A stretch of 64,000 bases of DNA from Thermoanaerobacterales bacterium (GCA_012840135.1 DUMA01000022.1:418687-482686); one strand, 5' to 3'. Shown: positions 25,426 through 34,862, numbered from the stretch's first letter. Made by a program: numbers and translations. The notes: generated by a model not told the origin, from the letters alone.

Positions 25426-25537
25426 CGAACTCCTCCTTCTTGTGAGGTAAAATGTGAGGAAGAGGGAGGGACCTCCCACTTCATGGCAATCCTTATATAT
25501 TATTTTTTCAGGCTACAATAGGCCTGTAGATTGCGGG

Positions 25538-27061
25538 TTATTTTACCAATTTTTGTACCGTGGCCTTGATGCCGTCTGTTGCTATCTGATACAGGTAGTC
25601 TCCTACTTTTTCAGCAAGGCCTCCTACAGCGTTCAAATCTTCTCCCCACATGGCAGTATTTGCCAGAACCTTTTTGGCCAGATTTATTGCTGACTCCCTG
25701 CTTCCGTCAAAGCTCTTCCATGTTTCTTCAAAGAATTCCAGGGCAGGGAGATCATCTTTCATGATGAATTCGCCCTTTTCTCTCCTGGCCTTCATGGCGC
25801 TGCCATCCACGTGGCCGTCCTTATATACGGCTATGAGAGCTGCCATTGAGAAGGTGAGCTTTTCCGGTAGTTTATTGCTCAGCTTTTTGTACTCAATGAT
25901 GGAAGGCAGAACCCTTGTCTTGAACTTGGAAGATGAATTCAGAAGAATACTTATAAGGTAATGCTTTATATACGGGTTCTGGAAGCGCTCCACCACCGAG
26001 TCGGCGAATTCTGTAAGCATGCCCTTATCCAGATCTATGGACGGAATGATTTCATCGTATATAATCTGTCTTGTGTATTTGCCCATGACTTCATGGTCCA
26101 TCATCTCTCCTACAGTCTCAAGACCATACAGGAATGCAGCCGGTACCGAAGCAGTGTGGGCACCATTTAAAATGCGAACCTTTCTGGTCCTGTAAGGAGT
26201 CATGTCATCGGTCCAGACAACATTGAGTCCCACTTTCGTAAAGGGCAGTCTTTCGGAAAGTTCCTTGGGCCCTTCGATTACCCACAGGTGGAACAGTTCA
26301 CCCGTATCGACCAGATCATCCTCATAGCCAAGCTTTGCCAGGATATCTTTTATCTCATCCCGGGGATAGCCCGTCACAACTCTGTCAACCAGAGTGTTTA
26401 AGAATAAGTTATGCTCCTTCACCCATTTTTTAAATTCTTCCGGAAGATTCCAATCATCGGAAAGCTGGAGGACTATCTTTTTCAGGTTGTCACCATTCCT
26501 GTCGATGAGCTCGCACGGGATGATGACCATCCCTTTGCCGGGATCCCCGTTAAAATGCTGGAACCTGTGGTAAAGATATGCGGTAAGCTTGCCCGGATAA
26601 GACACCGGTGGCTTTTTGTCCATACTGTCGTTTTTGTCGTAGGCTATACCGGCTTCGGTAGTGTTGGAAATTACATATTCTATGTTGGGATCTTCGGCGC
26701 ATTTAAGATACGTATCCCACTCTTTATACGGATTGATCCCTCGACTTACGGAACTTATTATTTCCTTTATCTCCGTTGGCTTGCCGTCTTTTAAACCCCT
26801 CAAAATCAGGGTGTAGAGGCCATCCTGCTCGTTTATCTTGGGCACAAGGCCTTCGGCTATGGGCTGTACTACCACGATACGTCCGTTGAACAGTTTATTT
26901 TTATTCATTTGATGGAACATCCAGTCTACGAAAGCTCTAAGGAAGTTGCCCTCCCCAAACTGGATTACCTTCTCCGGCAGGTCTTCGGGATATTCCTGGA
27001 CCTGTAAATCTTCCGGAAATTTGTAGCCGCTTTTTAATAATTCTTTGTTGAGTTTTGCCAT
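25538..27061 (-). CDS. uxaB: Tagaturonate reductase UxaB (altronate oxidoreductase)
   Basis: NADH-dependent reductase of the mannitol dehydrogenase family, 507 residues, that reduces tagaturonate to altronate. The N-terminal Rossmann-like part includes VIQFGEGNFLRAFVDWMFHQ; the C-terminal domain has the family's Lys/Asn/His region RTRKVRILNGAHTASVPAAF. The ATG at 27061 has AAAGGAG upstream. It lies between the iolB-like gene and uxaA. Mannonate oxidoreductases are relatives, but the neighbouring altronate dehydratase and tagaturonate epimerase favour UxaB. Confidence 0.93.
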   Translation of the reverse strand: MAKLNKELLKSGYKFPEDLQVQEYPEDLPEKVIQFGEGNFLRAFVDWMFHQMNKNKLFNGRIVVVQPIAEGLVPKINEQDGLYTLILRGLKDGKPTEIKEIISSVSRGINPYKEWDTYLKCAEDPNIEYVISNTTEAGIAYDKNDSMDKKPPVSYPGKLTAYLYHRFQHFNGDPGKGMVIIPCELIDRNGDNLKKIVLQLSDDWNLPEEFKKWVKEHNLFLNTLVDRVVTGYPRDEIKDILAKLGYEDDLVDTGELFHLWVIEGPKELSERLPFTKVGLNVVWTDDMTPYRTRKVRILNGAHTASVPAAFLYGLETVGEMMDHEVMGKYTRQIIYDEIIPSIDLDKGMLTEFADSVVERFQNPYIKHYLISILLNSSSKFKTRVLPSIIEYKKLSNKLPEKLTFSMAALIAVYKDGHVDGSAMKARREKGEFIMKDDLPALEFFEETWKSFDGSRESAINLAKKVLANTAMWGEDLNAVGGLAEKVGDYLYQIATDGIKATVQKLVK

Positions 27062-27145
27062 AATAAATCTCCTTTCTGTTTTTTAAAAATAATCATCTAA
27101 CCTCAGAAATCTGTTTTTTCTACACAGGCATCGGAAAAAAGTTGC

Positions 27146-27958
27146 TTATTTACAGCTTTTTTTCATGGCATCTACCAGTTTTTGATCATCTTTTGGTTTA
27201 AGTTTTCTGCCATAGGGTCCTGCCATCACCCAGAGATAATATACTTTAAAGCCCGGAGCCGACGCCACAGGATGATAGCCTTCGGGTATGACCACCACAT
27301 CACCATCTTTTATGATATACGCATCCCTCAAAGAAAGGTCGTCATTGTACATTACCTGGATTCCGAAGCCTTCCGGGGGATTTACCTTGAAGAAATATAT
27401 TTCTTCCATCATGGTTTCTTCCGGGGGATTGAAAGTATCGTGTTTGTGAGATGGATAGCTGGACCACTCTCCCGGATACGAGAAAGTTTCACCTACTACT
27501 ATCCTGTCTACCTTGTCTTCAGCATTATCCACGATTATATCGTGAACATCCCTCTGATAGCCCGGAACACCCCTGTGATTTACCACTACTTCTTCAGGTT
27601 TTACTACAAAGGGTGCAAATTTCTTTTCAGCGACAGCAGACAGCACGGCAACCTCCAATTTTTCACCCTGGGCCTCAGCTACCTCATATGCGCTTCCCAG
27701 AGGGATGTACACCGATGTGGCTCTTCCTGAAAATACGTCTTTCCTTTCTCCCAGGTTTTCGTATTTTACATCATCTACTTTCACATTGGCCTTCCCCGAG
27801 AGAATCACCAGGACAACTTCATTGTCGCAAGTCTTTGCTTTGTAGCTCTCGCCTGCTCCAAGGGTCAGCAGGCTAAAGCCGGTATATTTTGTGACATCTC
27901 CCGGTTTTATTACTTCTTTAAATCCTATTTGCTCTTTAAAAGTGTAAAGATAACTCAA
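27146..27958 (-). CDS. IolB-like 5-deoxyglucuronate isomerase family protein
   Basis: A 270-residue double-cupin protein of the IolB/KduI type, which isomerises uronic-acid aldoses to ketoses. Metal-binding His/Glu residues are in WSSYPSHKHDTFNPPEETMM followed by EEIYFFK, and a later His in VVIPEGYHPVASAPG. I chose the TTG at 27958 (GGAGG 7 nt upstream), leaving 47 bp from the upstream gene. No other inositol genes are present. It sits in a hexuronate cluster that lacks UxaC, so it may perform the uronate isomerase step; that is a hypothesis. Confidence 0.85.
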   Translation of the reverse strand: MSYLYTFKEQIGFKEVIKPGDVTKYTGFSLLTLGAGESYKAKTCDNEVVLVILSGKANVKVDDVKYENLGERKDVFSGRATSVYIPLGSAYEVAEAQGEKLEVAVLSAVAEKKFAPFVVKPEEVVVNHRGVPGYQRDVHDIIVDNAEDKVDRIVVGETFSYPGEWSSYPSHKHDTFNPPEETMMEEIYFFKVNPPEGFGIQVMYNDDLSLRDAYIIKDGDVVVIPEGYHPVASAPGFKVYYLWVMAGPYGRKLKPKDDQKLVDAMKKSCK

Positions 27959-28005
27959 TTTTATACCTCCTGTGTAAGTAAATCTGCATTGTCTGAAGCT
28001 GAAAT

Positions 28006-29091
28006 TCATCTTATTAATATACTAGGTCTTTTGATGATAAAACCCTCGTATTCAACATCCTCCGTTGGGAAATTGTCAGAGGCTGTCAGAATTTCCCGAC
28101 CATTTTGGGTCACCAGGATGGTATCTTCGGATTTTACTCCGGCAATAGTGGGATTCCAGGCATAAACCTGCCCTTCTTTTACTTTCTCTTCGCTATTATC
28201 TGTAGCTCTGAATTCCCTGGAGTTGTACCCTGCCATACCGCCCTGATGGTGGTTTTTCCACTCGCCGGAAAATCCTACAGATTCATAAGCTTTTTTTCCC
28301 CTCCCAAAAATGTCTTTTACTATAGCTCCCGGCACCGTAGCTCCTATGAAGGCTGCATCCACTTTAAGCACAGCTTCATGCCTCTTTTTTAAATCCTCCG
28401 GCACCTCGCCGAAATGCACCAGGCGGCTAGCCGATGCAAAAAGCCCGTGCTTTTCTCCGGATACGGCCATGAGTAAATATTTTTCAATCTTCTTTTCAGT
28501 CGGCAGCGGATGGCGGTAGCAAAAGGCCCTGTCATCAGCCGCTGCCAGGTTAACATACGGAACAACTCCGTAGGAAGCTGATGTCATAGCAATCAATCTT
28601 GCCACATCAAGCTCGCTATCACCGGGCTTTACTTTATAAGCCACTTCTTCCAGGATTTTTCCTACACATCGACCTGTATCTTTAAACCTTTGTTGCTCTT
28701 CCGGCAGCAGGTCCCACCTTAGCATGTTAAACTTTAAGCCTAGTTCAACATCCAAGACAATTTTTTTGCCTCCAGCCAGCTTCTTGAGTTTTTCATCCAT
28801 TGCACCGGCTTCCCACCAGGGGTACTCTACCTTTTCCAGTGGCAGCATATTCAGTTCTTCGTTCACTAATCTTGCTGCTTCAATGTTGTTGGATACTAAA
28901 AATACTTTTTCTTCTGTAACAAGGAAAGCTCCGCAGGATGTTTCGGAAATCATATTGACATATGGCCTTCCTCCGGTGAGCCACCGAAAATTAACCTGTG
29001 TTGTAATCAAAAGATAATCGAAGCCTTCCTTTTGCATCAAGCTGCGGATCCTGCCAAGTTTCAATTCGTATTCCTGTCTCGACCAGACCAA
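28006..29091 (-). CDS. M24 (Xaa-Pro peptidase/creatinase)-like protein lacking metal ligands
   Basis: A 361-residue protein with the creatinase N-domain (about 1-140) and pita-bread M24 fold (about 150-361). Family landmarks are RHPLPTEKKIEK, a His-rich HHQGGMAGYN and GVKSEDTILVTQNG. Of the five metal ligands of M24 peptidases, the two Asp appear replaced (AVSGEKHGLFASASR) and the first Glu is Asn (YAWNPTIAG); His and the last Glu remain. It is therefore probably not a metallopeptidase, though it could be a creatinase-like hydrolase. The TTG start has AAGGTGG upstream. It lies between the ROK repressor and iolB-like genes. Confidence 0.85.
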   Translation of the reverse strand: MVWSRQEYELKLGRIRSLMQKEGFDYLLITTQVNFRWLTGGRPYVNMISETSCGAFLVTEEKVFLVSNNIEAARLVNEELNMLPLEKVEYPWWEAGAMDEKLKKLAGGKKIVLDVELGLKFNMLRWDLLPEEQQRFKDTGRCVGKILEEVAYKVKPGDSELDVARLIAMTSASYGVVPYVNLAAADDRAFCYRHPLPTEKKIEKYLLMAVSGEKHGLFASASRLVHFGEVPEDLKKRHEAVLKVDAAFIGATVPGAIVKDIFGRGKKAYESVGFSGEWKNHHQGGMAGYNSREFRATDNSEEKVKEGQVYAWNPTIAGVKSEDTILVTQNGREILTASDNFPTEDVEYEGFIIKRPSILIR

Positions 29092-29136
29092 AAAACCACC
29101 TTCCTTACGATTTATATTCTTTTATTTAATAAAAAA

Positions 29137-30405
29137 TCATCCCTCGCCTTGTTCCTGTTTATCCATTGATAATTGGATATTATCCAGTATATCGGAATTT
29201 GATTTAAGCAATTCCTTCAATGCCAGCGCACAGGCTCCTATAACGCCGGAGTTTCCATCGAGGGATGAGAGTTTAATATCTGTGGAACTTGCTATTTCGG
29301 GAAAAGCATGTGAATCGACCGTCTGTTTTAAAATATCCATGAAGACTGCCGCTGCTGATGCCAGCTTGCCACCTATAAAGACCGCTTCGGGATTGTAAAG
29401 ATTTATCACATCCGCCACTGCGAGACCTATATATTTTCCCATTTGTTTGATCAATTCATTAGAATAGGTACCTTCTAAAGATGCCGATGATAATATGTCA
29501 TTTATTGAAATTTTCCCTTTAAGCTTCCATATCTTTTTGAGGGGGTCTTCCTCACTTATCAAAGGCAATTCAGAGTTGGCTTTCCTGACCAATGCAGGAA
29601 TGCCGCATATGCTTTCGAGGCATCCTCTGTTGCCGCAGTTGCACAAAGGGCCGTTTTCCACCATGACGATGTGACCGATCTCGCCCGCATGACCCTGGAA
29701 ACCTTGAAGCACCCGGTCATCCATGATGATGCCTGCACTTATGCCCTCTCCAAGATTTATATAAACAAGGTCTCTACATTCATTCCCTCCTCCGAACCAC
29801 CTTTCCGCCAGTGCTGAAGCATTGGAATTGTTTTCTATATATACCGGAAGGCCAATTTCTCTTTGTAAGACGGCTTTTAATGGAAACCCATTCCACTTGG
29901 GTCCTAGGTTTATAGAACGTTTTACTGTGCCTTCTTTTATATTTAAAAGGCCAGGAAAAGCTATCCCCAACCCCAGTATATTTTTGTCCCTATACTTACT
30001 GCTTCCGATGATTTTGTTTATGTTGTCTATCAGGAGTGGAATAGCGATTTCCGGTTCAGTCATATCGAGCTCAATCGTTTTGATATCTGTAGGATCGTTT
30101 TTCAAATCCGCAATTCCGAAGTTTACCTCGAATCTCGTCACTTCAATTCCCATGACAAAAGCGGCTTCAGGATTAAACTGCAGCTGGACCGGTCTCCTGC
30201 CGCCACAGGATTTCTCCAAACCCACTTCTTTAACAAAACCCATATTTATCAGTTCTCTTATTATCTGCGTTATCGCCGGGGGAGTCAAACCGGTCATTTT
30301 TGCCAGTTGCTGACGGGATATGGGTTCGTGTTCTTTTATTATATTCAAAACAGTCATCCTATTTAGTTTTTTAACGTACTTACTATTCCCTGGATTCTTA
30401 GGCAT
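29137..30405 (-). CDS. ROK-family (NagC/XylR-type) repressor
   Basis: Sugar-responsive repressor of about 422 residues. The N-terminal winged helix contains PISRQQLAKMTGLTPPAITQ (residues about 30-50). The ROK sugar-kinase-like domain follows, with LGIAFPGLLN, ENNSNASALAERWFGGG, the catalytic-type LGEGISAGIIM and the zinc/ROK motif GEIGHIVMV...CNCGNRGCLE. The ATG at 30405 has AAAGGTGG 5 nt upstream and overlaps the aroE stop by 8 nt. It probably represses the hexuronate genes behind it. Palindromic AT-rich TTAATTAATT DNA near 31345-31365 could be an operator. Confidence 0.92.
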   Translation of the reverse strand: MPKNPGNSKYVKKLNRMTVLNIIKEHEPISRQQLAKMTGLTPPAITQIIRELINMGFVKEVGLEKSCGGRRPVQLQFNPEAAFVMGIEVTRFEVNFGIADLKNDPTDIKTIELDMTEPEIAIPLLIDNINKIIGSSKYRDKNILGLGIAFPGLLNIKEGTVKRSINLGPKWNGFPLKAVLQREIGLPVYIENNSNASALAERWFGGGNECRDLVYINLGEGISAGIIMDDRVLQGFQGHAGEIGHIVMVENGPLCNCGNRGCLESICGIPALVRKANSELPLISEEDPLKKIWKLKGKISINDILSSASLEGTYSNELIKQMGKYIGLAVADVINLYNPEAVFIGGKLASAAAVFMDILKQTVDSHAFPEIASSTDIKLSSLDGNSGVIGACALALKELLKSNSDILDNIQLSMDKQEQGEG

Positions 30406-31318
30406 CCTTTCCACCTTTTTCTGAGAAATGTGCTACCAAAGTTTTTTCCATAAGTTCAATCGGCGGCTTTTTACCAGTCCATAATTCGAACGCTTTTGCT
30501 CCCTGATATATCAGCATGTATAGACCGCTTACCGCTCTGTGGCCTAACCTTATTGCCTCCTTCAAGAATGATGTTTCTATAGGTGTATATACAACATCGA
30601 AAAATACCGCATCTTTTTTAATATTGTTCCACGGTATATCCTGTGCAAGATCCCCCCGGCCATTCATTCCTATGCTTGTGGTGTTGACAATGATATCCAT
30701 ATCATGGAGAATATTTCGCCATGCATCTGTTCCCCACGGAACTGTCTCCAGCCTGGTTTTTGCATCGCAGTCGCTTCCTGAATTCTGATGGTGGCGGCAA
30801 AACGTTCCATTCAAAAAATCCATAAGCGATTTTGCTTTTTCAAATGTTCGATTGGTAATGACGACCGCCGATGCTCCGGATAAAATGGATTGTCCGGCTA
30901 TAGCATGGGCTGCTCCTCCGGCACCGATAACAAAAACATTCCTGTTTTTAAGAGATATCCCGACCTTTTCCTGCAATGCCATTTCATAACCGTAGCTATC
31001 GGTATTGTACCCTATCAGTTTACCATTCTTATTTACTATGGTATTTACTGCACCTATTATTTCTGCTTCCGCAGAAAGTTCATCAAGAAAAGGAATTACT
31101 CCTGTCTTATGGGGAATAGTCACATTTATGCCCATAAAGCCAAGACCTCTGATGCCACGTATAGCATCTTCCAAGTTTTCTTTTTCCACCTCAAAAGCCA
31201 TGTAAACACAGTTTAATCCGAGAGCGCTGAAAACCGTATTATACATTATCGGAGAAAGCGAATGTCTTACGGGGTTGCCTATGACTCCTGCGAGCCGGGT
31301 GTTTGCATCGAATCTCAA
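30398..31318 (-). CDS. aroE: Shikimate dehydrogenase family protein
   Basis: NADP-dependent shikimate (or quinate/shikimate) dehydrogenase, 306 residues. The substrate domain has GNPVRHSLSPIMYN and NVTIPHKTGVIPF (catalytic Lys) and AVNTIV; the NADP domain has FVIGAGGAAHAIAG with NRTFEKA. The end has GLYMLIYQGAKAFELWTG. The TTG start at 31318 has GGAGG 8 nt upstream. It heads the hexuronate cluster, overlapping the ROK gene by 8 nt, and no other aromatic-pathway gene is near. This could be the housekeeping AroE or a quinate/shikimate-type YdiB paralogue. Confidence 0.9.
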   Translation of the reverse strand: MRFDANTRLAGVIGNPVRHSLSPIMYNTVFSALGLNCVYMAFEVEKENLEDAIRGIRGLGFMGINVTIPHKTGVIPFLDELSAEAEIIGAVNTIVNKNGKLIGYNTDSYGYEMALQEKVGISLKNRNVFVIGAGGAAHAIAGQSILSGASAVVITNRTFEKAKSLMDFLNGTFCRHHQNSGSDCDAKTRLETVPWGTDAWRNILHDMDIIVNTTSIGMNGRGDLAQDIPWNNIKKDAVFFDVVYTPIETSFLKEAIRLGHRAVSGLYMLIYQGAKAFELWTGKKPPIELMEKTLVAHFSEKGGKDA

Positions 31319-31479
31319 ATACCGTTCCTCCCAATACTTTTTTAAGTTAATTAATTATATATATTAAATTCTACGCACACATTAAAATTCCTGCAAGCAA
31401 AAAAAATTTATCATATATCTAATTCAATTTTTATAACAAAACTAAAAATTTATAGGATTGATGATTGAAATTCATAGGG

Positions 31480-32646
31480 TCATACAACTTTTTTAATATC
31501 AACTAGTTCCACATCCCGCATGCCCATCCGCACCAATTCTTCTATATCAAATTTCTCTTCCGCTTCGTGCACATCGTCTAGTTCCGGTCTGGTCCTGGGA
31601 TGCTCGGGCACGAAAACGGTGCAGCAATCCGCATAGGGTTCTATGGAAATGTCGTAGGTACCTATTTTTTTTGCCAATTCCATGATCTCTACCTTGTCAA
31701 ATCCTATAACAGGCCGAAAGATCGGCATCCGGGCCACTTCATCGGTGGCGCTCAGTGCCTCCATAGTCTGGCTGGCCACCTGTCCCACGCTCTCTCCGGT
31801 GACCAGTGCCTTTGCCCCCACCCGGGCTGCTATCTCCTGGGAAATTCTCACCATCATCCTGCGCATTAAAATAGTGAGAAGTTCATCCGGACCTTTTTGC
31901 CCCAATTCTTTCAACACATCGGTAAAATTAACCACATGAAGTCTCATGTTTCCCGAGTATTCGGCCAGGATTTTGCACAATTCTATCACCTTTTCCTTCG
32001 CTCTGTCGCTGGTGAATGGAAAGCTGTGAAAATACACGGGTTCTATCTCCACACCGCGCTTCATCATCATATAGCCCGCCACCGGGCTGTCTATACCTCC
32101 GGAAAGAAGCAGCACCGCCCTGCCGTTGCACCCCAATGGCAGTCCTCCCGGGCCGGGGATTCTCCTGCAGTATACAAACCCTCTTTCCCTTATCTCCACA
32201 TCTACTTCGATGTCCGGATGGTGGACATCAACTTTCAGCCCTTCCAGATTTTTCAAAAGGTACGCTCCCACCTCCCGGCTAACATCGGGGGATTTCAGCG
32301 GAAAAGATTTATTGGGCCGGCGGGTTTCCACTTTAAATGTCTTTCCGCGATAATCCACCTCTTTAACAGCCCGAAGAGCGGCTTCTTTTATAGAATTCAT
32401 TTCAAGTTCGCAGGGATATGCAGGACTTATGGCGACAATGCCGAAAACCTTTTTTAGGCGGGAAATGACATCCTCCCTGGCGCCGTCCGCAAAACAGTAA
32501 ATTCTGCCGTGGGTTTTTTGAATCCTGACGTTGTCAAAACCCTTCAAAGCCTGCTTCATCCTCTGAATTAAAATCCTTTCAAAAAAGGGACGGTTTTCGC
32601 CCTTCAGTGCAATTTCTCCAAAACTTATAAGATACATGTTTGACAT
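31480..32646 (-). CDS. thiI: tRNA 4-thiouridine synthase ThiI
   Basis: Adenylates U8 of tRNA and transfers sulfur to make 4-thiouridine; it may also supply sulfur for thiamine. It has an N-terminal ferredoxin-like plus THUMP domain (about 1-165) and a PP-loop ATPase with LLLSGGIDSPVAGYMMMKRG near residue 180. At 388 residues it lacks the C-terminal rhodanese domain of E. coli ThiI, as is usual in Firmicutes. The ATG has GGAGG 6 nt upstream. It follows the cysteine desulfurase gene by 3 bp, so sulfur donor and user are co-expressed. Confidence 0.96.
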   Translation of the reverse strand: MSNMYLISFGEIALKGENRPFFERILIQRMKQALKGFDNVRIQKTHGRIYCFADGAREDVISRLKKVFGIVAISPAYPCELEMNSIKEAALRAVKEVDYRGKTFKVETRRPNKSFPLKSPDVSREVGAYLLKNLEGLKVDVHHPDIEVDVEIRERGFVYCRRIPGPGGLPLGCNGRAVLLLSGGIDSPVAGYMMMKRGVEIEPVYFHSFPFTSDRAKEKVIELCKILAEYSGNMRLHVVNFTDVLKELGQKGPDELLTILMRRMMVRISQEIAARVGAKALVTGESVGQVASQTMEALSATDEVARMPIFRPVIGFDKVEIMELAKKIGTYDISIEPYADCCTVFVPEHPRTRPELDDVHEAEEKFDIEELVRMGMRDVELVDIKKVV

Positions 32647-32649
32647 CTT

Positions 32650-33846
32650 TTACCTCCATGTTTGCTTTCGCACAAATTTTCTTATTTCCTCTACCTCTTT
32701 TTTGAGCACATCCACCGTGTAGTCTATATCCTCGATGGTCAAAAATGGGGAAAGGCTGAATCGTATGGCCCCATCGATTTCTTCATTGCTTTTTCCCATG
32801 GCGGAAAGTACGTGGCTCTTCCCTTCTTTATGGGAAGAGCATGCCGATCCGGTGGAAACATATATGCCGTGGGACTCCAGGGCATGCAGCAGGATTTCGC
32901 CCCTGGCGCCCAAAAATGAAACGTTGAGGATATGGGGAGCTTCATCCGGGGCATCAAGGTCCTGGCAGGAACCATCCTCATCGGCATCCGGACCGTTTAG
33001 AACCGTATCGGGAATCTCTGCAAGTATCCTGTCTTTAAGCCTTTTCTTTAAATCCTTCATGGTCTTGCCCCAGGAATGCATGTTCTCAAAGGCCTCTTTC
33101 GCCGCCGCACCCAGGCCTGCAATGCCCGGCATGTTTTCGGTGCCTGATCTGATGTTCTGCTCCTGGCCGCCGCCATTGAAAAGAGGGGTTATCCTCACCT
33201 TTTCCCTTATAAATAATGCTCCGGTTCCCTTTGGACCATATATTTTATGACCGCTTATGGATAACAGGTCGATTCCCTCAATTTCCATCGGTATTTTTCC
33301 GAAAGCCTGCACTGCATCCACATGAAAAACGGTGTTTTTATTCCGGCGAATGCATGATGCAACCTCTTTTATGGGCTGGATAGAACCAACCTCGTTGTTT
33401 ATATACATGATGCTTACAAGAATGGTATCGGGCCTTAAAGCCTTCTGCAGGGCCCCGATGTTTATAACCCCTCTGCTGTCAACACCTAAATATGTAACGC
33501 AAAACCCCTCTTTTTCTAGTTGCCTGAAAGCTTCCAGCACCGAAGGGTGTTCTATGGTAGTGGTGATGAGATGGTTCCCCTGCTTCCTCATACTGTATGC
33601 CGTTCCCTTTATGGCCAGGTTGTTGGACTCGGTGCCTCCCGAAGTAAAATAAATCTCCCTGGGCTTTACCCCCAGAGCCCGGGCAATGTTTTCCCGAGCC
33701 TCCCGCAGCAACTTTTCTGCCTCGATTCCCTTTCGGTGAAGAGAAGATGGATTGCCGTAGTATTCTGTCATTACTTCATACATGAATTGTGCTACCCGGT
33801 CCGACACTTTTGTGGTGGCACTGTTGTCAAGATATACTTCCCGCAT
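32650..33846 (-). CDS. Cysteine desulfurase (NifS/IscS family)
   Basis: PLP enzyme that takes sulfur from cysteine as a persulfide. The N-terminus is YLDNSATTKV, the PLP Lys is in SISGHKIYGPKGTGALF (about residue 206), and the active Cys is in STGSACSSHKEGKSH (about residue 330). The length of 398 residues is usual. The ATG at 33846 has GGGTGA upstream. It is followed directly by thiI, the arrangement of NifZ-type desulfurases in Firmicutes that serve tRNA thiolation. Confidence 0.95.
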   Translation of the reverse strand: MREVYLDNSATTKVSDRVAQFMYEVMTEYYGNPSSLHRKGIEAEKLLREARENIARALGVKPREIYFTSGGTESNNLAIKGTAYSMRKQGNHLITTTIEHPSVLEAFRQLEKEGFCVTYLGVDSRGVINIGALQKALRPDTILVSIMYINNEVGSIQPIKEVASCIRRNKNTVFHVDAVQAFGKIPMEIEGIDLLSISGHKIYGPKGTGALFIREKVRITPLFNGGGQEQNIRSGTENMPGIAGLGAAAKEAFENMHSWGKTMKDLKKRLKDRILAEIPDTVLNGPDADEDGSCQDLDAPDEAPHILNVSFLGARGEILLHALESHGIYVSTGSACSSHKEGKSHVLSAMGKSNEEIDGAIRFSLSPFLTIEDIDYTVDVLKKEVEEIRKFVRKQTWR

Positions 33847-33872
33847 TCAAATCACCCATTCACATTGATAAT

Positions 33873-34223
33873 TTAATCTTTATAACTTCCCAGTATATTG
33901 TATAGTCTTTTGGAAACAATTTTAATAAGTCCTTCCATGTCTTCATTGAGTTTTCCATATGCTTCCACCAGCATTTTCCCCTGCGGCGTAAGGGTCGCTC
34001 CTCCTCCGGATTCTCCTCCTTTGTGTCTTTCCAGAAGTTTCACCTTTAGTCGGTCCTCAATTTGCTTTATCTTGCCCCAGGCCTGCCTGTAGGACATCTT
34101 TTCCGCCTGAGCAGCCTGGTTAATAGAACCGTACTGGTGTACAAGGACAAGAAGCCGGTATATGCCGTCTCCAAAAACCTGTTTTCCATTTTCCTCCAGC
34201 CAGATCTTATATTTTAACTCCAT
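33873..34223 (-). CDS. ModE-like winged-helix regulator (LysR-type N-domain only)
   Basis: A 116-residue protein matching the DNA-binding domain of ModE: YGSINQAAQAEKMSYRQAWG (helix-turn-helix), then RHKGGESGGGATLTPQGKML (wing). It has no C-terminal molybdate-binding domain, so it cannot sense molybdate in the E. coli manner; short forms are common in Firmicutes. The ATG has GGAG 8 nt upstream. It lies 26 bp before the cysteine desulfurase gene in the same direction and is probably the first gene of that run. Its target is unknown. Confidence 0.85.
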   Translation of the reverse strand: MELKYKIWLEENGKQVFGDGIYRLLVLVHQYGSINQAAQAEKMSYRQAWGKIKQIEDRLKVKLLERHKGGESGGGATLTPQGKMLVEAYGKLNEDMEGLIKIVSKRLYNILGSYKD

Positions 34224-34649
34224 TTTCTCCGCTCCTAATTATTGCTTTTATAAGTTCCGCCGGTATTTTTTTGTATTCTCTTCATTGCTCTTTATATTTT
34301 TGGAAGTAGTTTCATTTAGCAACCGTCCTAATTATATCACAGTCTTTTTTACCTGAACACTTTTTAATTGATTCAAGTGTAGAATGTCACCGATTTACTC
34401 AGGTTGGGTCATTTCTGACTGATCCCGCACGGCAGATTTTCATGATAAACTCCCTCCCTCATTTTTTTGCAGGTGCCGAACCGTCAAAATCACTTAAAAC
34501 CACTTTTTAAACCTGTACTATTATTATTTACCCTACAATTTTTTTAAGTCGAAACAAAGAGTGCAGCACTTTGTCAATTTTTACTATGAGAATATTAATG
34601 CATTATTGGGAAACAATAAAAAAGATAAATTTATCTGGAGGTGATCATA
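34224..34649. other. Non-coding stretch, possible insertion-sequence remnant
   Basis: This region contains the divergent promoter regions of the ModE-like and CotF-like genes. Bases about 34370-34470 are more GC-rich than the flanks and have a look of an IS end (TGTCACCGATT, GGGTCATTTCTGACTGATCC), including an abortive 14-codon frame with a GGAGG site on the minus strand. I found no transposase. Confidence 0.3.
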
Positions 34650-34862
34650 TTGCAGTTGACTCAAAAGGAAAAACTTCAATTACAGGACGCTATTAGTCAT
34701 GAGAAAATCTGTGTTGCCAAGTACAATAATTATGCAAACCAGGTCCAGGATGCCGAAATAGCCTCCATGTTCAAAAATCTGGCCAACAGGGAACAGCAGC
34801 ATCTCGACACCCTGACAAAACTGCTGCAGCAGGGCGGAACTCAGACCGCTACAAAGTATTGA
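34650..34862 (+). CDS. CotF-like spore coat protein, N-terminal-type (ferritin-like helical)
   Basis: A 70-residue helical protein beginning LTQKEKLQLQDAISHEKICV, with KYNNYANQVQDAEIASMFKN and a HLDTLTKLL end. It resembles the short clostridial spore coat proteins of the CotF/DUF2383-like group. I chose the TTG at 34650 (GGAGG 8 nt upstream); a GTG at 34641 lies inside that site. The second CotF-like gene follows 43 bp later, so the pair probably forms one operon switched on in sporulation; no sporulation-sigma promoter was proved by eye. Confidence 0.75.
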   Translation: MQLTQKEKLQLQDAISHEKICVAKYNNYANQVQDAEIASMFKNLANREQQHLDTLTKLLQQGGTQTATKY

